Positions 7,437-15,295 are shown, counted from the stretch's first letter. The stretch is 17,371 nucleotides of DNA from Flavobacteriales bacterium UBA4585 (GCA_949487015.1 CATAQZ010000047.1:1-17371); one strand, 5' to 3'. The notes: generated from the letters alone by a model not told the origin. Made by a program: numbers and translations.

Positions 7437-8954
7437 ATGGCAGGAGGAAATTTATCACCACGTCAAAAAATGATCAACATGATGTACCTCGTGTTGACTG
7501 CACTTCTGGCCCTTAACGTTTCGCGTGAGGTCATGGATGCATTCTACGAGGTAATGGTTGGCCAAGAAGCATCAATTGAAACTGTAGAAGGCCAAAACGC
7601 CTCACTTTATGCGGCATTTAAAAGAGCCGCTGACGAAAATGAGGTTAAAGCAGGACCATGGAGAGATAAGGCACTTGCTGTAAAAGCGAAATCAGACAAT
7701 CTCTACAACACGATTGAAACCATGAAAGCCGAGCTCATGGAGCGTGGTGGCGGAGAAGATGAAGAGGTCCCAGGCAAGCCTGCGAAAATGGATGATCGCG
7801 AGGCTGCAGCCAACTACTTTCTAGTTGAGCAACGAGGTTCTGAGTTAAAAGCTTCTATGGCTGATTTCAGAGATTACCTTGTTAATGAGGCAGGTGATAA
7901 TTCATCTCTAGCAAATGCTATCACGAATTCGTTCGATTTAAGTGATCGCATGCATGATGGTGCAGCTGAGAGCTGGGAGAAATCAAAATTTGAGCACTAT
8001 CCGCTTATTTCTGTAATGACCTTCTTAACAAGTATGCAAAGCGATATTAGAACTGCTGAAGCGAATGTTATTGGTTTTTTACATGAGAATATAGATGCAT
8101 CAGATATTAAAGTCACAGGTGTCCGTGCTGTTGTAATGCCTAAGTCTAAATTCGTTACCCAAGGTGATGAATACGAAGCGGAAATATTCCTTGCAGCATT
8201 TGACGACACTAAGGACCCTGAGTTTTTAATCAACGGTGAAACTCTCGATCCTGAGAACGTAAGCGGTGGTGTTGCAACTATAAAATTCCCAGCCAATCGC
8301 ACAGGAACTGTGGAGTGGAACGGTACCATCATTCTTGAAGCAAACGGAGAGAAGAAGGAGTATGAGATTTCTGAATCTTATAATGTTGCCCCTCCTAGCG
8401 TAGTTATTTCGCCAACGAAAATGAACGTTCTTTACCGTGGTGTTGATAATCCATTAGAGGTATCCGTGCCAGGTGTTGATCCAGCCAACCTCATCGTTTC
8501 AGGAGCGGGTGTTAAGAAGTCCGGTAATGGATACATCGCCGATGTTACGAAACAAAGAGGTGGTGAGTTGAAGATTAGTGTTAGCGTCAAAGACGGCGAC
8601 AAAACTAAAAACATGGGGTCGAAAGTATTTCGTGTGAAGCAGCTACCAGGAGCCTCTGGAGAAGTGTTCGGAAAAACTGAAGGTCTCATGTCAGCGGGTC
8701 TTCTAAAGAAAGCTAAAGTGGACGCAAAGTTTCAGAACTTTGATTTCGAATTACCATTGCGTGTTACGGCCTTTCAAATTATCATTCCTCCTTTCGCACC
8801 GATCGACTGTAGAGGTAATACGCTCTCGTCTAACGCTAAGGCAGCTTTAGATAAAGCAAAGCCAGGTACGCCTGTTATTATTAGAAACATCAAGGCAACA
8901 ACAGCCAAAGGGATTAAGCCAAAGGTTGCGCCTATTACTATTGATTTGAACTAA
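7437..8954 (+). CDS. gldM: T9SS/gliding motor protein GldM (PorM)
   Basis: GldM is the dimeric rotor/stalk partner of GldL: one N-terminal membrane helix inside the GldL ring and a long four-domain periplasmic part that reaches the GldKN ring. The 505-residue product starts MAGGNLSPRQKMINMMYLV, with a single transmembrane helix at about 13-29; R9 and Y17, conserved polar residues of this helix, are present. A helical first domain follows (about 35-220), then beta-rich domains including SYNVAPPSVVISPTKMNVLYRGVDNPLEVSVPG (about 315-345). A C-terminal domain has PLRVTAFQIIIPP and ends TTAKGIKPKVAPITIDLN. Length is normal for the family (about 510-520). Only 1 base separates its TAA from the gldN ATG, so the two are probably translationally coupled. 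The start is preceded by an A-rich stretch (7421-7436) rather than a Shine-Dalgarno. Confidence 0.96.
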   Translation: MAGGNLSPRQKMINMMYLVLTALLALNVSREVMDAFYEVMVGQEASIETVEGQNASLYAAFKRAADENEVKAGPWRDKALAVKAKSDNLYNTIETMKAELMERGGGEDEEVPGKPAKMDDREAAANYFLVEQRGSELKASMADFRDYLVNEAGDNSSLANAITNSFDLSDRMHDGAAESWEKSKFEHYPLISVMTFLTSMQSDIRTAEANVIGFLHENIDASDIKVTGVRAVVMPKSKFVTQGDEYEAEIFLAAFDDTKDPEFLINGETLDPENVSGGVATIKFPANRTGTVEWNGTIILEANGEKKEYEISESYNVAPPSVVISPTKMNVLYRGVDNPLEVSVPGVDPANLIVSGAGVKKSGNGYIADVTKQRGGELKISVSVKDGDKTKNMGSKVFRVKQLPGASGEVFGKTEGLMSAGLLKKAKVDAKFQNFDFELPLRVTAFQIIIPPFAPIDCRGNTLSSNAKAALDKAKPGTPVIIRNIKATTAKGIKPKVAPITIDLN

Positions 8955-8955
8955 T

Positions 8956-9804
8956 ATGTTAAGAGTTAAATCGCTTTTATTGACTTTCGCTTTCTTAGGC
9001 CTTGCCCTAGGAACGACGGCACAAGCACAGGTATTAGATCCATCAGATGATGGTATCGTTCCTGAATTAAGTAAACACTACCGCAACAATCGCGTAGTAC
9101 CTTACCCATATCTACGTCAAGATGATATGTTGTGGTCTGAGCGTCATTGGGAGCGTATTGACTTACGTGAAAAAATCAATCTTCCGCTGTACTACCCGAT
9201 CAAGCCGATGCCAGATCGTAAAGCCTTATGGGATGTGCTCGTTGATGGTATCGTTACCGAGAATACGATTACCGAGATTTTCCTTGACGACCGCTTCGAA
9301 CTACCCATGACTGTTGCAGAAGTACGTCAAAAAATAGAATCTTACGATACTATTCTCGATCCTGAGGATCCGTTCGGTCCACCAATGGCGATTGACACCA
9401 TTTCAATCAAGGCTAATGCAGTTGTCGCATACCATTTGAAAAGCGATTGGTATTTTGACAAACAACGTGGTGAGCTCAAAAACAGAATCATAGGTATTGC
9501 TCCTGAAGTTCGTGATCCACGTAATCCGTCATTAACCTACAATCCTTTTTGGATATGGTTCCCAGACGCTCGCTACGCTATGGCAACTTCTGTGGCTTAC
9601 AACGAGAAAAATAACAATCAGCGTCTGACCTTTGATCAGATTATGCATTTGCGGAAATTCAATGCTGTAATTACAAAAATGGATAACGTCTATGACCGGA
9701 CCATTGTAGATTACAAACGCAATAGTGCAATGAGTCAGTTACTTGAAGCTGCCGCTATTAAAGAGGATCTGAGAAACAAGGAACACGACATGTGGACCTT
9801 CTAA
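8956..9804 (+). CDS. gldN: T9SS/gliding periplasmic protein GldN (PorN)
   Basis: GldN/PorN is a periplasmic protein that assembles with the GldK/PorK lipoprotein into the outer-membrane-associated ring. The 282-residue product has a cleavable signal peptide (MLRVKSLLLTFAFLGLALG, then TAQAQ with cleavage expected after A24). Family features are the early RQDDMLWSERHWERIDLREK block, NLPLYYP, the LWDVLVDGI...TEIFLDDRFELP segment, and LKSDWYFDKQRGELKNRIIGIAP followed by NPFWIWFPDAR. It is the last gene of the run and ends 26 bases before a rho-independent terminator, which marks the end of the T9SS transcription unit. Confidence 0.95.
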   Translation: MLRVKSLLLTFAFLGLALGTTAQAQVLDPSDDGIVPELSKHYRNNRVVPYPYLRQDDMLWSERHWERIDLREKINLPLYYPIKPMPDRKALWDVLVDGIVTENTITEIFLDDRFELPMTVAEVRQKIESYDTILDPEDPFGPPMAIDTISIKANAVVAYHLKSDWYFDKQRGELKNRIIGIAPEVRDPRNPSLTYNPFWIWFPDARYAMATSVAYNEKNNNQRLTFDQIMHLRKFNAVITKMDNVYDRTIVDYKRNSAMSQLLEAAAIKEDLRNKEHDMWTF

Positions 9805-9830
9805 TCGAATCTAATTACAAGCAAAACACA

Positions 9831-9863
9831 AAAACTCCTGCTACCTTTATAGCGGGAGTTTTT
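9831..9863 (+). terminator. Rho-independent terminator of the porP-gldKLMN unit
   Basis: The left arm AAAACTCCTGC (9831-9841) pairs with GCGGGAGTTTT (9852-9862) with one G-U pair. The loop is TACCTTTATA and a T-rich run follows. It ends only 6 bases before the ATG of the next gene, leaving no room for a separate promoter downstream of it. Confidence 0.85.
9842..9849 (+). promoter_or_regulatory. Promoter-like -7 element inside the terminator loop
   Basis: TACCTTTA in the hairpin loop matches TAnnTTTG except for the last base, like the porP element. Transcription starting about 5 bases later would begin in the right arm, so the new RNA would lack the left arm and could not form the terminator. 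No TTG is visible at the -33 distance, so support is modest. Confidence 0.3.
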
Positions 9864-9868
9864 ATTTT

Positions 9869-10918
9869 ATGAAATACGTAGACTATATCGTTGTTGGTGG
9901 AGGTATATCAGGCTCCGTCTTAAGTTATACTTTAATGAAGTATGGCGCGAGCGTGCATGTGTTTGACTTACCAAAGGAGAATCATAGTTCAATAGTTGCA
10001 TCAGGACTCTGGAACCCTATCGTTTTAAAACGCATGAAGAAAGTTTGGAAGGCGGACGAAATGATGGAGACGCTCCAAAGAGTGTATCCAGCTATGGAAA
10101 ATTGGACCGGGAAAAAATTTTATCACCCTATGCCCATTCGAAGAGTCTTCCATAATGCTGGCGAGCAAAATCAGTGGGTAATGCATTCCGACCATCCGTC
10201 CTTCTCCCCTTACCTCAACGAAAATATTTCGAGTGTTCCAGAACACATTATTGCCGAGCATGGCTCTGGACTGATGAAACAGACCGGGCGGGTTAAGGTC
10301 AAGACGATGCTGGCAGCCGTTAGATCTAATTTAAAGACCATTGGTAACTTCACCGAAGAGAAGTTTAATTGGAGTCAATTAGAATCGCATGGGGACGGCG
10401 TAAAATACGGTTCGCTCGGCGCACACGCTGTAATCTCCTGCGAAGGCGCGCAGGCCGCTTTAGATGAAAGCGAATTGGCGGTTACTGGCTTTGCGCCCGT
10501 TAAAGGCGAGGTTATCACCGTTAAATTGGAAAAAGATTTAGGTAAGGAGTGTATTCATCAAGGTCACTTTATGATCGGCGAGGGGAATCATGAAGCCCTT
10601 GTCGGTGCCACCTATGCATGGGAAGGATTTCGTGATGGTCCCAGCTCAATGAAACGAGCTGAACTTGAAGAACATGTTCAGAAGGTATGGGATGGATCCT
10701 TTGAAACCCTCACGCACAAGGCGGGAGTGCGACCCGCTGTTAAGGATCGTAAACCGCTGATTGGACCGCATCCAAAACAGAAAAACGTTTGGATTTTTAA
10801 TGGAATGGGTAGTCGAGCCATATTAATGACGCCCTATTTAGCCGAGAATCTTGCAGAACATTTCATGTACGGAACGCCTTTACTCGAAGAATGTCAACCG
10901 CAGCGCATGGTAAAATAA
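9869..10918 (+). CDS. FAD-dependent oxidoreductase, DAO family
   Basis: This 349-residue protein is a D-amino-acid-oxidase-type flavoprotein. The N-terminus has the Rossmann dinucleotide motif VVGGGISGSVLSYTLMKYG (G10, G12, G15), followed by an acidic residue at the end of the second strand (VFDLP). The C-terminus has the usual second FAD contact: AGVRPAVKDRKPLIG followed by VWIFNGMGSRAILMTPYLAENL. The middle is a poorly conserved substrate domain with no recognisable specificity motif. There is no signal peptide or membrane segment, so it is expected in the cytoplasm. DAO members include glycine oxidase (ThiO), sarcosine oxidase and the MnmC oxidase domain; I cannot pick among them, and no thi genes are nearby. 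The ATG sits 6 bases after a terminator hairpin and has no Shine-Dalgarno, though an N-terminal MKYVDYIVVGGG is a normal start. It converges on the DUF983 gene without an obvious terminator between them. Confidence 0.85.
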   Translation: MKYVDYIVVGGGISGSVLSYTLMKYGASVHVFDLPKENHSSIVASGLWNPIVLKRMKKVWKADEMMETLQRVYPAMENWTGKKFYHPMPIRRVFHNAGEQNQWVMHSDHPSFSPYLNENISSVPEHIIAEHGSGLMKQTGRVKVKTMLAAVRSNLKTIGNFTEEKFNWSQLESHGDGVKYGSLGAHAVISCEGAQAALDESELAVTGFAPVKGEVITVKLEKDLGKECIHQGHFMIGEGNHEALVGATYAWEGFRDGPSSMKRAELEEHVQKVWDGSFETLTHKAGVRPAVKDRKPLIGPHPKQKNVWIFNGMGSRAILMTPYLAENLAEHFMYGTPLLEECQPQRMVK

Positions 10919-10967
10919 TAGGAAACCTCATCGAGACCGTCTAGCTCAAGACTTGCAACAACTGATG

Positions 10968-11375
10968 CTATTTGCCTTCCTTCTTAGTCTTTATCCAATT
11001 TTCTATGGCCGATTTGTCGTAATGTACAAAGAGTGATAGCCAGGTAGTACGGGCAATTCGAAAAAGTAATGGACCCAGCAATACAAGGACGATACCCAAC
11101 GCAGTAATGGTGGGCCACATACTCCAATCCATCCAAATGCCAAAAATGACATACACCGCGACAAATAGGGCCACCGTATACCCGTAACTGACGTACATAG
11201 CTCCATAATAGAAATTCGGCTCGGGCTCGAAATTTTGATTGCAAGCACTGCAACGTTCATTGATTTCCGAAAAGCGTTTCAGGTTATAGGGGTTCTTATT
11301 AGGATAAATATCGCCCTCCATACAGTGCGGACACTTGGATTGCGTGATGGCGTAAAGTTTGGTTCCTCTTAACAT
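10968..11375 (-). CDS. DUF983 zinc-ribbon membrane protein
   Basis: This 135-residue protein matches the DUF983 family of unknown function. It starts with a zinc-ribbon-like module: CPHC (C15, C18) and CSAC (C42, C45), with the family phrase KCPHCMEGDIYPNKNP. Then comes EPNFYYGAMYVSYGYTVALF, which leads into two transmembrane helices (about 62-79 and 85-106). A cytoplasmic tail (LSLFVHYDKSAIENWIKTKKEGK) ends the protein. The start is the ATG complementary to 11373-11375. It is divergent from the ABC-F gene, with 68 bases between the starts. On the minus strand a promoter-like TAATTTTA lies at 11400-11407, 24 bases before the ATG, with no clear -33 partner. Role unknown; the family is common in Bacteroidota and Proteobacteria. 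Confidence 0.88.
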   Translation of the reverse strand: MLRGTKLYAITQSKCPHCMEGDIYPNKNPYNLKRFSEINERCSACNQNFEPEPNFYYGAMYVSYGYTVALFVAVYVIFGIWMDWSMWPTITALGIVLVLLGPLLFRIARTTWLSLFVHYDKSAIENWIKTKKEGK

Positions 11376-11411
11376 TTGGATTTATTCTGAAATGCAGGGT
11401 AAAATTAGGTG

Positions 11412-11438
11412 TTGTCGCGTGGTCATTTGATACTTTTG
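11412..11438 (+). promoter_or_regulatory. Promoter of the ABC-F gene
   Basis: TTG (11412-11414), a 16-base spacer and TACTTTTG (11431-11438) match the Bacteroidota TTG...TAnnTTTG promoter, with an exact -7 element and a slightly short spacer. The -7 element ends 5 bases before the ATG at 11444, so the transcript should start at or next to the start codon. Confidence 0.6.
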
Positions 11439-11443
11439 TCACA

Positions 11444-13402
11444 ATGATTTTAGCAGTTAACAAAGCATCTCTTTTCTTCGGTGGCCGCGCCATATTCGAT
11501 GAAGTAAGTTTTCAAATTAATCCTGGAGACCGCATAGGTCTAGTGGGACGTAATGGCGCCGGAAAATCGACCTTACTCAAACTTATTGCTGGCGATTATT
11601 CGCTCGATGGTGGGGCGATGAGCAAAGCCAAAGAAACTCGGATCGGGTTCTTACGGCAAGATTTAAAGATGGACATGGACAAGAGCATCATGGACATCGC
11701 TCGCAGTGCATTTGACGAAATTTCTCGAATCAATATTCGCATTGAGGAAATAAATACGGCCTTTGAAGTTCGTACCGATTATGAAAGTGATTCCTATAGC
11801 GCTTTGATCGACGAATTAAGTGAGCTTAGTGAACGCTTTGGCTTACTAGGTGGCGACAGCTTAGATGCTGATATTGAGTTGGTGTTGAAAGGATTGGGTT
11901 TTGAACCGGAGGTTTTTGAAAATCCACTTCACACTTTTTCCGGTGGATGGAGGATGCGTGCAGAATTGGCCCGTTTACTGCTCCAAAAGCCTGATTTATT
12001 GTTGCTTGATGAGCCCACCAATCACTTAGATATTGAGAGTATCATGTGGCTTGAGCAGCATCTTAGTGAGAGTAACCAGACACTGCTTGTAGTGAGTCAT
12101 GATCGAACCTTCCTGGATCATGTGACGAACCGTACCATTGAGGTGATGATGGGGAAAATTTATGACTTCAATGCACCTTACACGCGCTATTTAACATTAC
12201 GAGCGGATTTACGCGAAAAGCAATTGGCGACTGCGAAGAACCAGGAGCGAGAGATTAAGCAAACCGAAGAATTGATTGAACGATTCAGAGCGAAGGCGAG
12301 TAAAGCCTCTTTTGCGCAGAGTTTGATTAAGAAATTGGACCGTATGGAGCGCATTGAAGTGGATCAAGAAGATTCTTCAGCCATGCATTTCAGATTTCTA
12401 CCGGCGCCGCGAAGCGGTAAGGTCGTGGCTAAGGCGGAAGGGGTTGGCAAAAGCTATGATGATAAATTGGTCTTAAAAGGGGTCGATTTAGAAATAGAAC
12501 GCGGTGATCGCGTTGCCTTTGTTGGACAGAACGGACAAGGTAAGAGTACCTTAGTGAAGGCGCTATTGAAAGAGATATCTTCCGAGGGTACTTTGGAATT
12601 GGGTCACAATGTATTGGTTGGTTATTTCGCTCAGGATCAAGCAGACGAGCTCGACGGTAACAAAACTGCTTTGCAAACTATTGAAGATGCTTCACCCGAA
12701 GAAATGCGTAAACATGCACGCAGTATGTTGGGTTCTTTCATGTTCCGTGGAGAAGATGTAGAGAAAAAAGTAAAGGTACTCAGTGGTGGTGAACGCGGTA
12801 GATTAGCCCTTTGTAAACTGCTGCTTAAGCCTATTAACTTTTTGGTAATGGATGAGCCTACCAACCACTTAGACATGAACAGTAAAGATGTTTTGAAGAA
12901 CAGTTTGCTAAGCTTCGACGGGACGCTACTGGTAGTGAGTCACGATCGTGAATTTTTGGAAGGTCTGGTAACAAAAACTATTGAATTCCGGGACCATAAA
13001 GTAAAAACGCTGCTCGGTGGTATCGAATATTATCTGGAATACCGCAAAATGGAAACGATGCGTGAAGTCGAGGCAAAATCGGCTAAAGCCAAGAAACAGA
13101 AAGCGAAAAAAAACGCACCCGACGATAATGGACTTTCGTACAATGAACGGAAGCAATTTGAAAAGGAATTGCGCAGTGAAACGCGTAACTTAGAAGCTAT
13201 AGAACACGCTATTGAAGAGTTAGAAGAGGCCATAGGGAATTGGGACGTACAGCTGGCCGATCCCATCGCCTGCAAAGAATTAATGGCAGATCAAGACTTT
13301 TATCCTAAATACGAACAAAAGAAGGCTGCACTTTCAGCCAAAATGGAAGAATGGGAAGCATGCAATATCAAAAAAGAAGCTTTAGAGGTGCAATTGGGAT
13401 AA
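11444..13402 (+). CDS. ABC-F family ATP-binding protein (ribosome-associated translation factor type)
   Basis: ABC-F proteins have two ATPase domains and no membrane part. They bind the ribosomal E site and assist stalled translation or, in some subgroups, protect from antibiotics. The 652-residue product has Walker A GRNGAGKST (35-43), signature FSGGWRMRAELARLL (165-179), Walker B LLLLDEPTNHLD (185-196) and the switch His in VVSHDR. The interdomain helical linker spans about 245-325 (KQTEELIERFRAKASKASFAQS). The second set is GQNGQGKST (361-369), LSGGERGRLALCKLL (446-460) and FLVMDEPTNHLD (466-477). A highly charged segment (540-560) leads to a C-terminal coiled coil (about 565-650), as in Uup- and YdiF/YfmR-like members. 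The start is fixed by MILAVNKASLFFGG, the usual beginning of domain 1. Its 3' end overlaps the alkaline phosphatase gene. An antibiotic-resistance role is not indicated by the sequence. Confidence 0.92.
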   Translation: MILAVNKASLFFGGRAIFDEVSFQINPGDRIGLVGRNGAGKSTLLKLIAGDYSLDGGAMSKAKETRIGFLRQDLKMDMDKSIMDIARSAFDEISRINIRIEEINTAFEVRTDYESDSYSALIDELSELSERFGLLGGDSLDADIELVLKGLGFEPEVFENPLHTFSGGWRMRAELARLLLQKPDLLLLDEPTNHLDIESIMWLEQHLSESNQTLLVVSHDRTFLDHVTNRTIEVMMGKIYDFNAPYTRYLTLRADLREKQLATAKNQEREIKQTEELIERFRAKASKASFAQSLIKKLDRMERIEVDQEDSSAMHFRFLPAPRSGKVVAKAEGVGKSYDDKLVLKGVDLEIERGDRVAFVGQNGQGKSTLVKALLKEISSEGTLELGHNVLVGYFAQDQADELDGNKTALQTIEDASPEEMRKHARSMLGSFMFRGEDVEKKVKVLSGGERGRLALCKLLLKPINFLVMDEPTNHLDMNSKDVLKNSLLSFDGTLLVVSHDREFLEGLVTKTIEFRDHKVKTLLGGIEYYLEYRKMETMREVEAKSAKAKKQKAKKNAPDDNGLSYNERKQFEKELRSETRNLEAIEHAIEELEEAIGNWDVQLADPIACKELMADQDFYPKYEQKKAALSAKMEEWEACNIKKEALEVQLG

Positions 13403-14952
13403 TCCTGATTAGCAGTATATATGGTAGCCTTTGGGCACAACCGAAACTGGTCGTACAAGTCGTTGTCGATCAAATGCGTGCAGAGTACCTCATTCGTTTC
13501 AATGAACAATTTGCCCGAGATGGAGGGTTTCGGATGTTGCTTGATAGCGGCTTCAACTATGCAAATACGCATTACAATTATGTCCCAACCTACACCGGCC
13601 CTGGACATGCGAGTATTTCGACAGGAACCACGCCCAAATATCACGGCATTGTTGCAAATGATTGGCTAGACGGTAGGAGTAATTACGAAATGTATTGCGC
13701 GGAAGATACCACAGTGACGCCCGTTGGGACGGTGGAGAAAAGTAGTAGACGGTCACCAAAAAATCTCCGTGCCTTGACCTTCAGCGATGGAATCAAGCTA
13801 CATACCAATAAACAAGGAAAAAGTTTCGGTGTAAGTGTTAAGGACCGGGGAGCCATATTTCCTGCTGGTCACTTTGCTGACGGCGCGTACTGGCTCGATG
13901 GCGGCATGCATTTCGTTTCAAGTAGTTATTACAACGATAGGCTACCTGGTTATGTAGAGAAGTACAACAGCAAGGAGAAGGCAATGTTGTTGATGAAAAA
14001 AGGGTGGAAACTTGAAATGGCATCTCGTAAGTACACCAACAGCCTTACCGATGAAAACCCTTTCGAACCTAAATACAACGAAGGCAGCTCTAGTTTCCCA
14101 TACAATCTTGAAGCAATGGTCCAATTAAAAGGGCTGAGCATGCTAAAAAATACCCCTGTTGGCAATGCATTGGTTTTAGACATGGCGGAACTGCTTATCG
14201 ATGAAGAAGATTTAGGCCAAGATGAATTTACGGACTTCTTAGGTGTAAGTTTCTCTTCTCCTGATTACGCCGGACATACATGGGGGGTTAGATCTCGTGA
14301 AGTACACGATATGTATTTAAAACTGGATGCCCAGTTGGGTCAACTCATTCGTACGCTCAATAAAAAAGTAGGTAAAGGGAATTATATCATCTATCTCACA
14401 GCCGATCACGGCGCCAGCGAAAACCCAAATCACCTTGCAGATGGCGGCTATACTGTCCGCAATTACGCAAATGCAGATGTTGTAGCGCAGCTCAATGATA
14501 GGATTATAAATGAACTGGACGTGCAGGTCAATCTAGAAAATGCGGTATCTAAAATCATCAACCATCACATTTATTTGAATGCATGGGCAAAACCCTACAC
14601 GGCAGAAATTGCAAAAATCGCCGAGCAGATGGATCCATTTATTCATGTGTATACCGCCGATGAAATTCGCCGCCCTGGAGCTGAAGCACTTGCCTTGAAA
14701 CTACATGAGGGCTACCAAAGTCGTTTTGGAGGTGATCTCATTTTCCAATTGCAGCCGAACGCTATATTCTATGGTCCCTACGGCTCAACTCATGGAACCG
14801 GCTATACCTACGACACACATGTTCCTTTTCTTATGATGGGCTTTGGTGTGAAGTCGGGGCAATCGTTCGATAAGGTTTATATAACGGATGTAGTAGACCG
14901 TGTTGCAGAGCGCAGTGGACTGCCTTATGCCCCTAACAGTACAGTGGAATAA
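13360..14952 (+). CDS. pafA: PafA-type alkaline phosphatase (secreted)
   Basis: PafA is the calcium-independent, glucose-insensitive alkaline phosphatase of Bacteroidota; it frees phosphate from phosphomonoesters in the periplasm. From ATG 13360 the protein has 530 residues with a signal peptide (MQYQKRSFRGAIGIILISSI, then YGSLWAQ). All active-site residues expected from Elizabethkingia PafA are visible: metal ligand D37 in VVVDQMR, nucleophile T79 in YTGPGHASISTG, N100 in VANDW and K161/R163 in SVKDRGAI. Metal ligands D302 and H306 are in SSPDYAGH, D349 and H350 in TADHGASENP, and His residues in STHGTGYTYDTHVPF. An ATG at 13351 would add MGS. Both starts lie inside the ABC-F gene (43- or 52-base overlap in another frame), and no later start keeps the signal peptide. 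Expression is thus likely coupled to the ABC-F gene. No dedicated promoter was seen. Confidence 0.92.
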   Translation: MQYQKRSFRGAIGIILISSIYGSLWAQPKLVVQVVVDQMRAEYLIRFNEQFARDGGFRMLLDSGFNYANTHYNYVPTYTGPGHASISTGTTPKYHGIVANDWLDGRSNYEMYCAEDTTVTPVGTVEKSSRRSPKNLRALTFSDGIKLHTNKQGKSFGVSVKDRGAIFPAGHFADGAYWLDGGMHFVSSSYYNDRLPGYVEKYNSKEKAMLLMKKGWKLEMASRKYTNSLTDENPFEPKYNEGSSSFPYNLEAMVQLKGLSMLKNTPVGNALVLDMAELLIDEEDLGQDEFTDFLGVSFSSPDYAGHTWGVRSREVHDMYLKLDAQLGQLIRTLNKKVGKGNYIIYLTADHGASENPNHLADGGYTVRNYANADVVAQLNDRIINELDVQVNLENAVSKIINHHIYLNAWAKPYTAEIAKIAEQMDPFIHVYTADEIRRPGAEALALKLHEGYQSRFGGDLIFQLQPNAIFYGPYGSTHGTGYTYDTHVPFLMMGFGVKSGQSFDKVYITDVVDRVAERSGLPYAPNSTVE

Positions 14953-14962
14953 ATACCTAGGA

Positions 14963-14993
14963 TTGGGCAAGCACAATTTTTTGGCTAAATTGG
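14963..14993 (+). promoter_or_regulatory. Weak candidate promoter for the small lipoprotein gene
   Basis: TTG (14963-14965), a 20-base spacer and TAAATTGG (14986-14993) resemble TTG...TAnnTTTG with one mismatch in the -7 element. The ATG at 15016 lies 22 bases further on. The 63-base gap after the phosphatase gene would leave room for a separate start. Confidence 0.25.
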
Positions 14994-15015
14994 ACCAACA
15001 AAACACAAAACCAGA

Positions 15016-15246
15016 ATGAAAAAATTACTACTCCTGGCCGGATTTGGCCTCATGCTAGCCTCTTGTGGAAACGCCTTTTGCGATTGTGATCTTTATGAAG
15101 ATAATTACACTTGGGACGGCTTCGACTACCAACTGAACAGTTCTGCAATGACCGTAGAAGATACGTGTCTAGATGCCGGTATTGTTGACTCCACCATCTC
15201 TGGAGCAGGCGCTTACTTGGAGGTTTTGCGCGTGGAGTGTCCATAA
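15016..15246 (+). CDS. Small cysteine-rich lipoprotein, function unknown
   Basis: I do not recognise this 76-residue protein. It begins with a clear lipoprotein signal peptide, MKKLLLLAGFGLMLASCG, with lipobox LASC and lipidated C17. The mature part is acidic, about 60 residues, with four further cysteines (C22, C24, C51, C75), an even number that could form two disulfides in the periplasm. GNAFCDCDLYEDNYTWDGFDYQL carries many aromatic and acidic residues. It has no lysine or arginine after the signal until R72. The downstream symmetrical terminator indicates that it is transcribed as the last gene of its unit. The signal peptide and stop-terminator spacing support a real gene; function cannot be inferred. 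Confidence 0.7.
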   Translation: MKKLLLLAGFGLMLASCGNAFCDCDLYEDNYTWDGFDYQLNSSAMTVEDTCLDAGIVDSTISGAGAYLEVLRVECP

Positions 15247-15260
15247 AAAATACTTTTCAC

Positions 15261-15295
15261 AAAAAAAGGCGGCCCTCCGGGCCGCCTTTTTTTTT
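15261..15295. terminator. Bidirectional rho-independent terminator
   Basis: A7 then GGCGGCCC (15268-15275), loop TCC, GGGCCGCC (15279-15286) then T9. The perfect 8-bp GC stem is flanked by an A-tract on the left and a T-tract on the right, so it can end transcription on both strands: the lipoprotein gene from the left and the motA-like gene from the right. Confidence 0.92.

Noticed and set aside
7997..8332. 111-codon open frame antisense to gldM, and similar antisense frames across the gld and topA genes
   Set aside because: They lie wholly inside well-supported genes, have no recognisable motifs or initiation context, and look like by-products of codon use.
9869..10918. Naming the DAO-family enzyme ThiO or MnmC
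   Set aside because: Only the FAD-binding ends are recognisable; there are no thiamine genes nearby and no fused methyltransferase domain.
10919..10967. Terminator between the convergent FAD oxidoreductase and DUF983 genes
   Set aside because: Only a 4-bp GTCT/AGAC stem is visible, with no T-tract on either strand.
11444..13402. ABC-F protein as an antibiotic-resistance factor
   Set aside because: Short interdomain linker and housekeeping-type C-terminal coiled coil; no resistance genes or mobile-element signs nearby.
14974..14992. CAATTT/AAATTG stem after pafA as a terminator
   Set aside because: The stem is 6 bp of mostly A-T pairs with no following T-tract, and it overlaps a possible promoter for the next gene.
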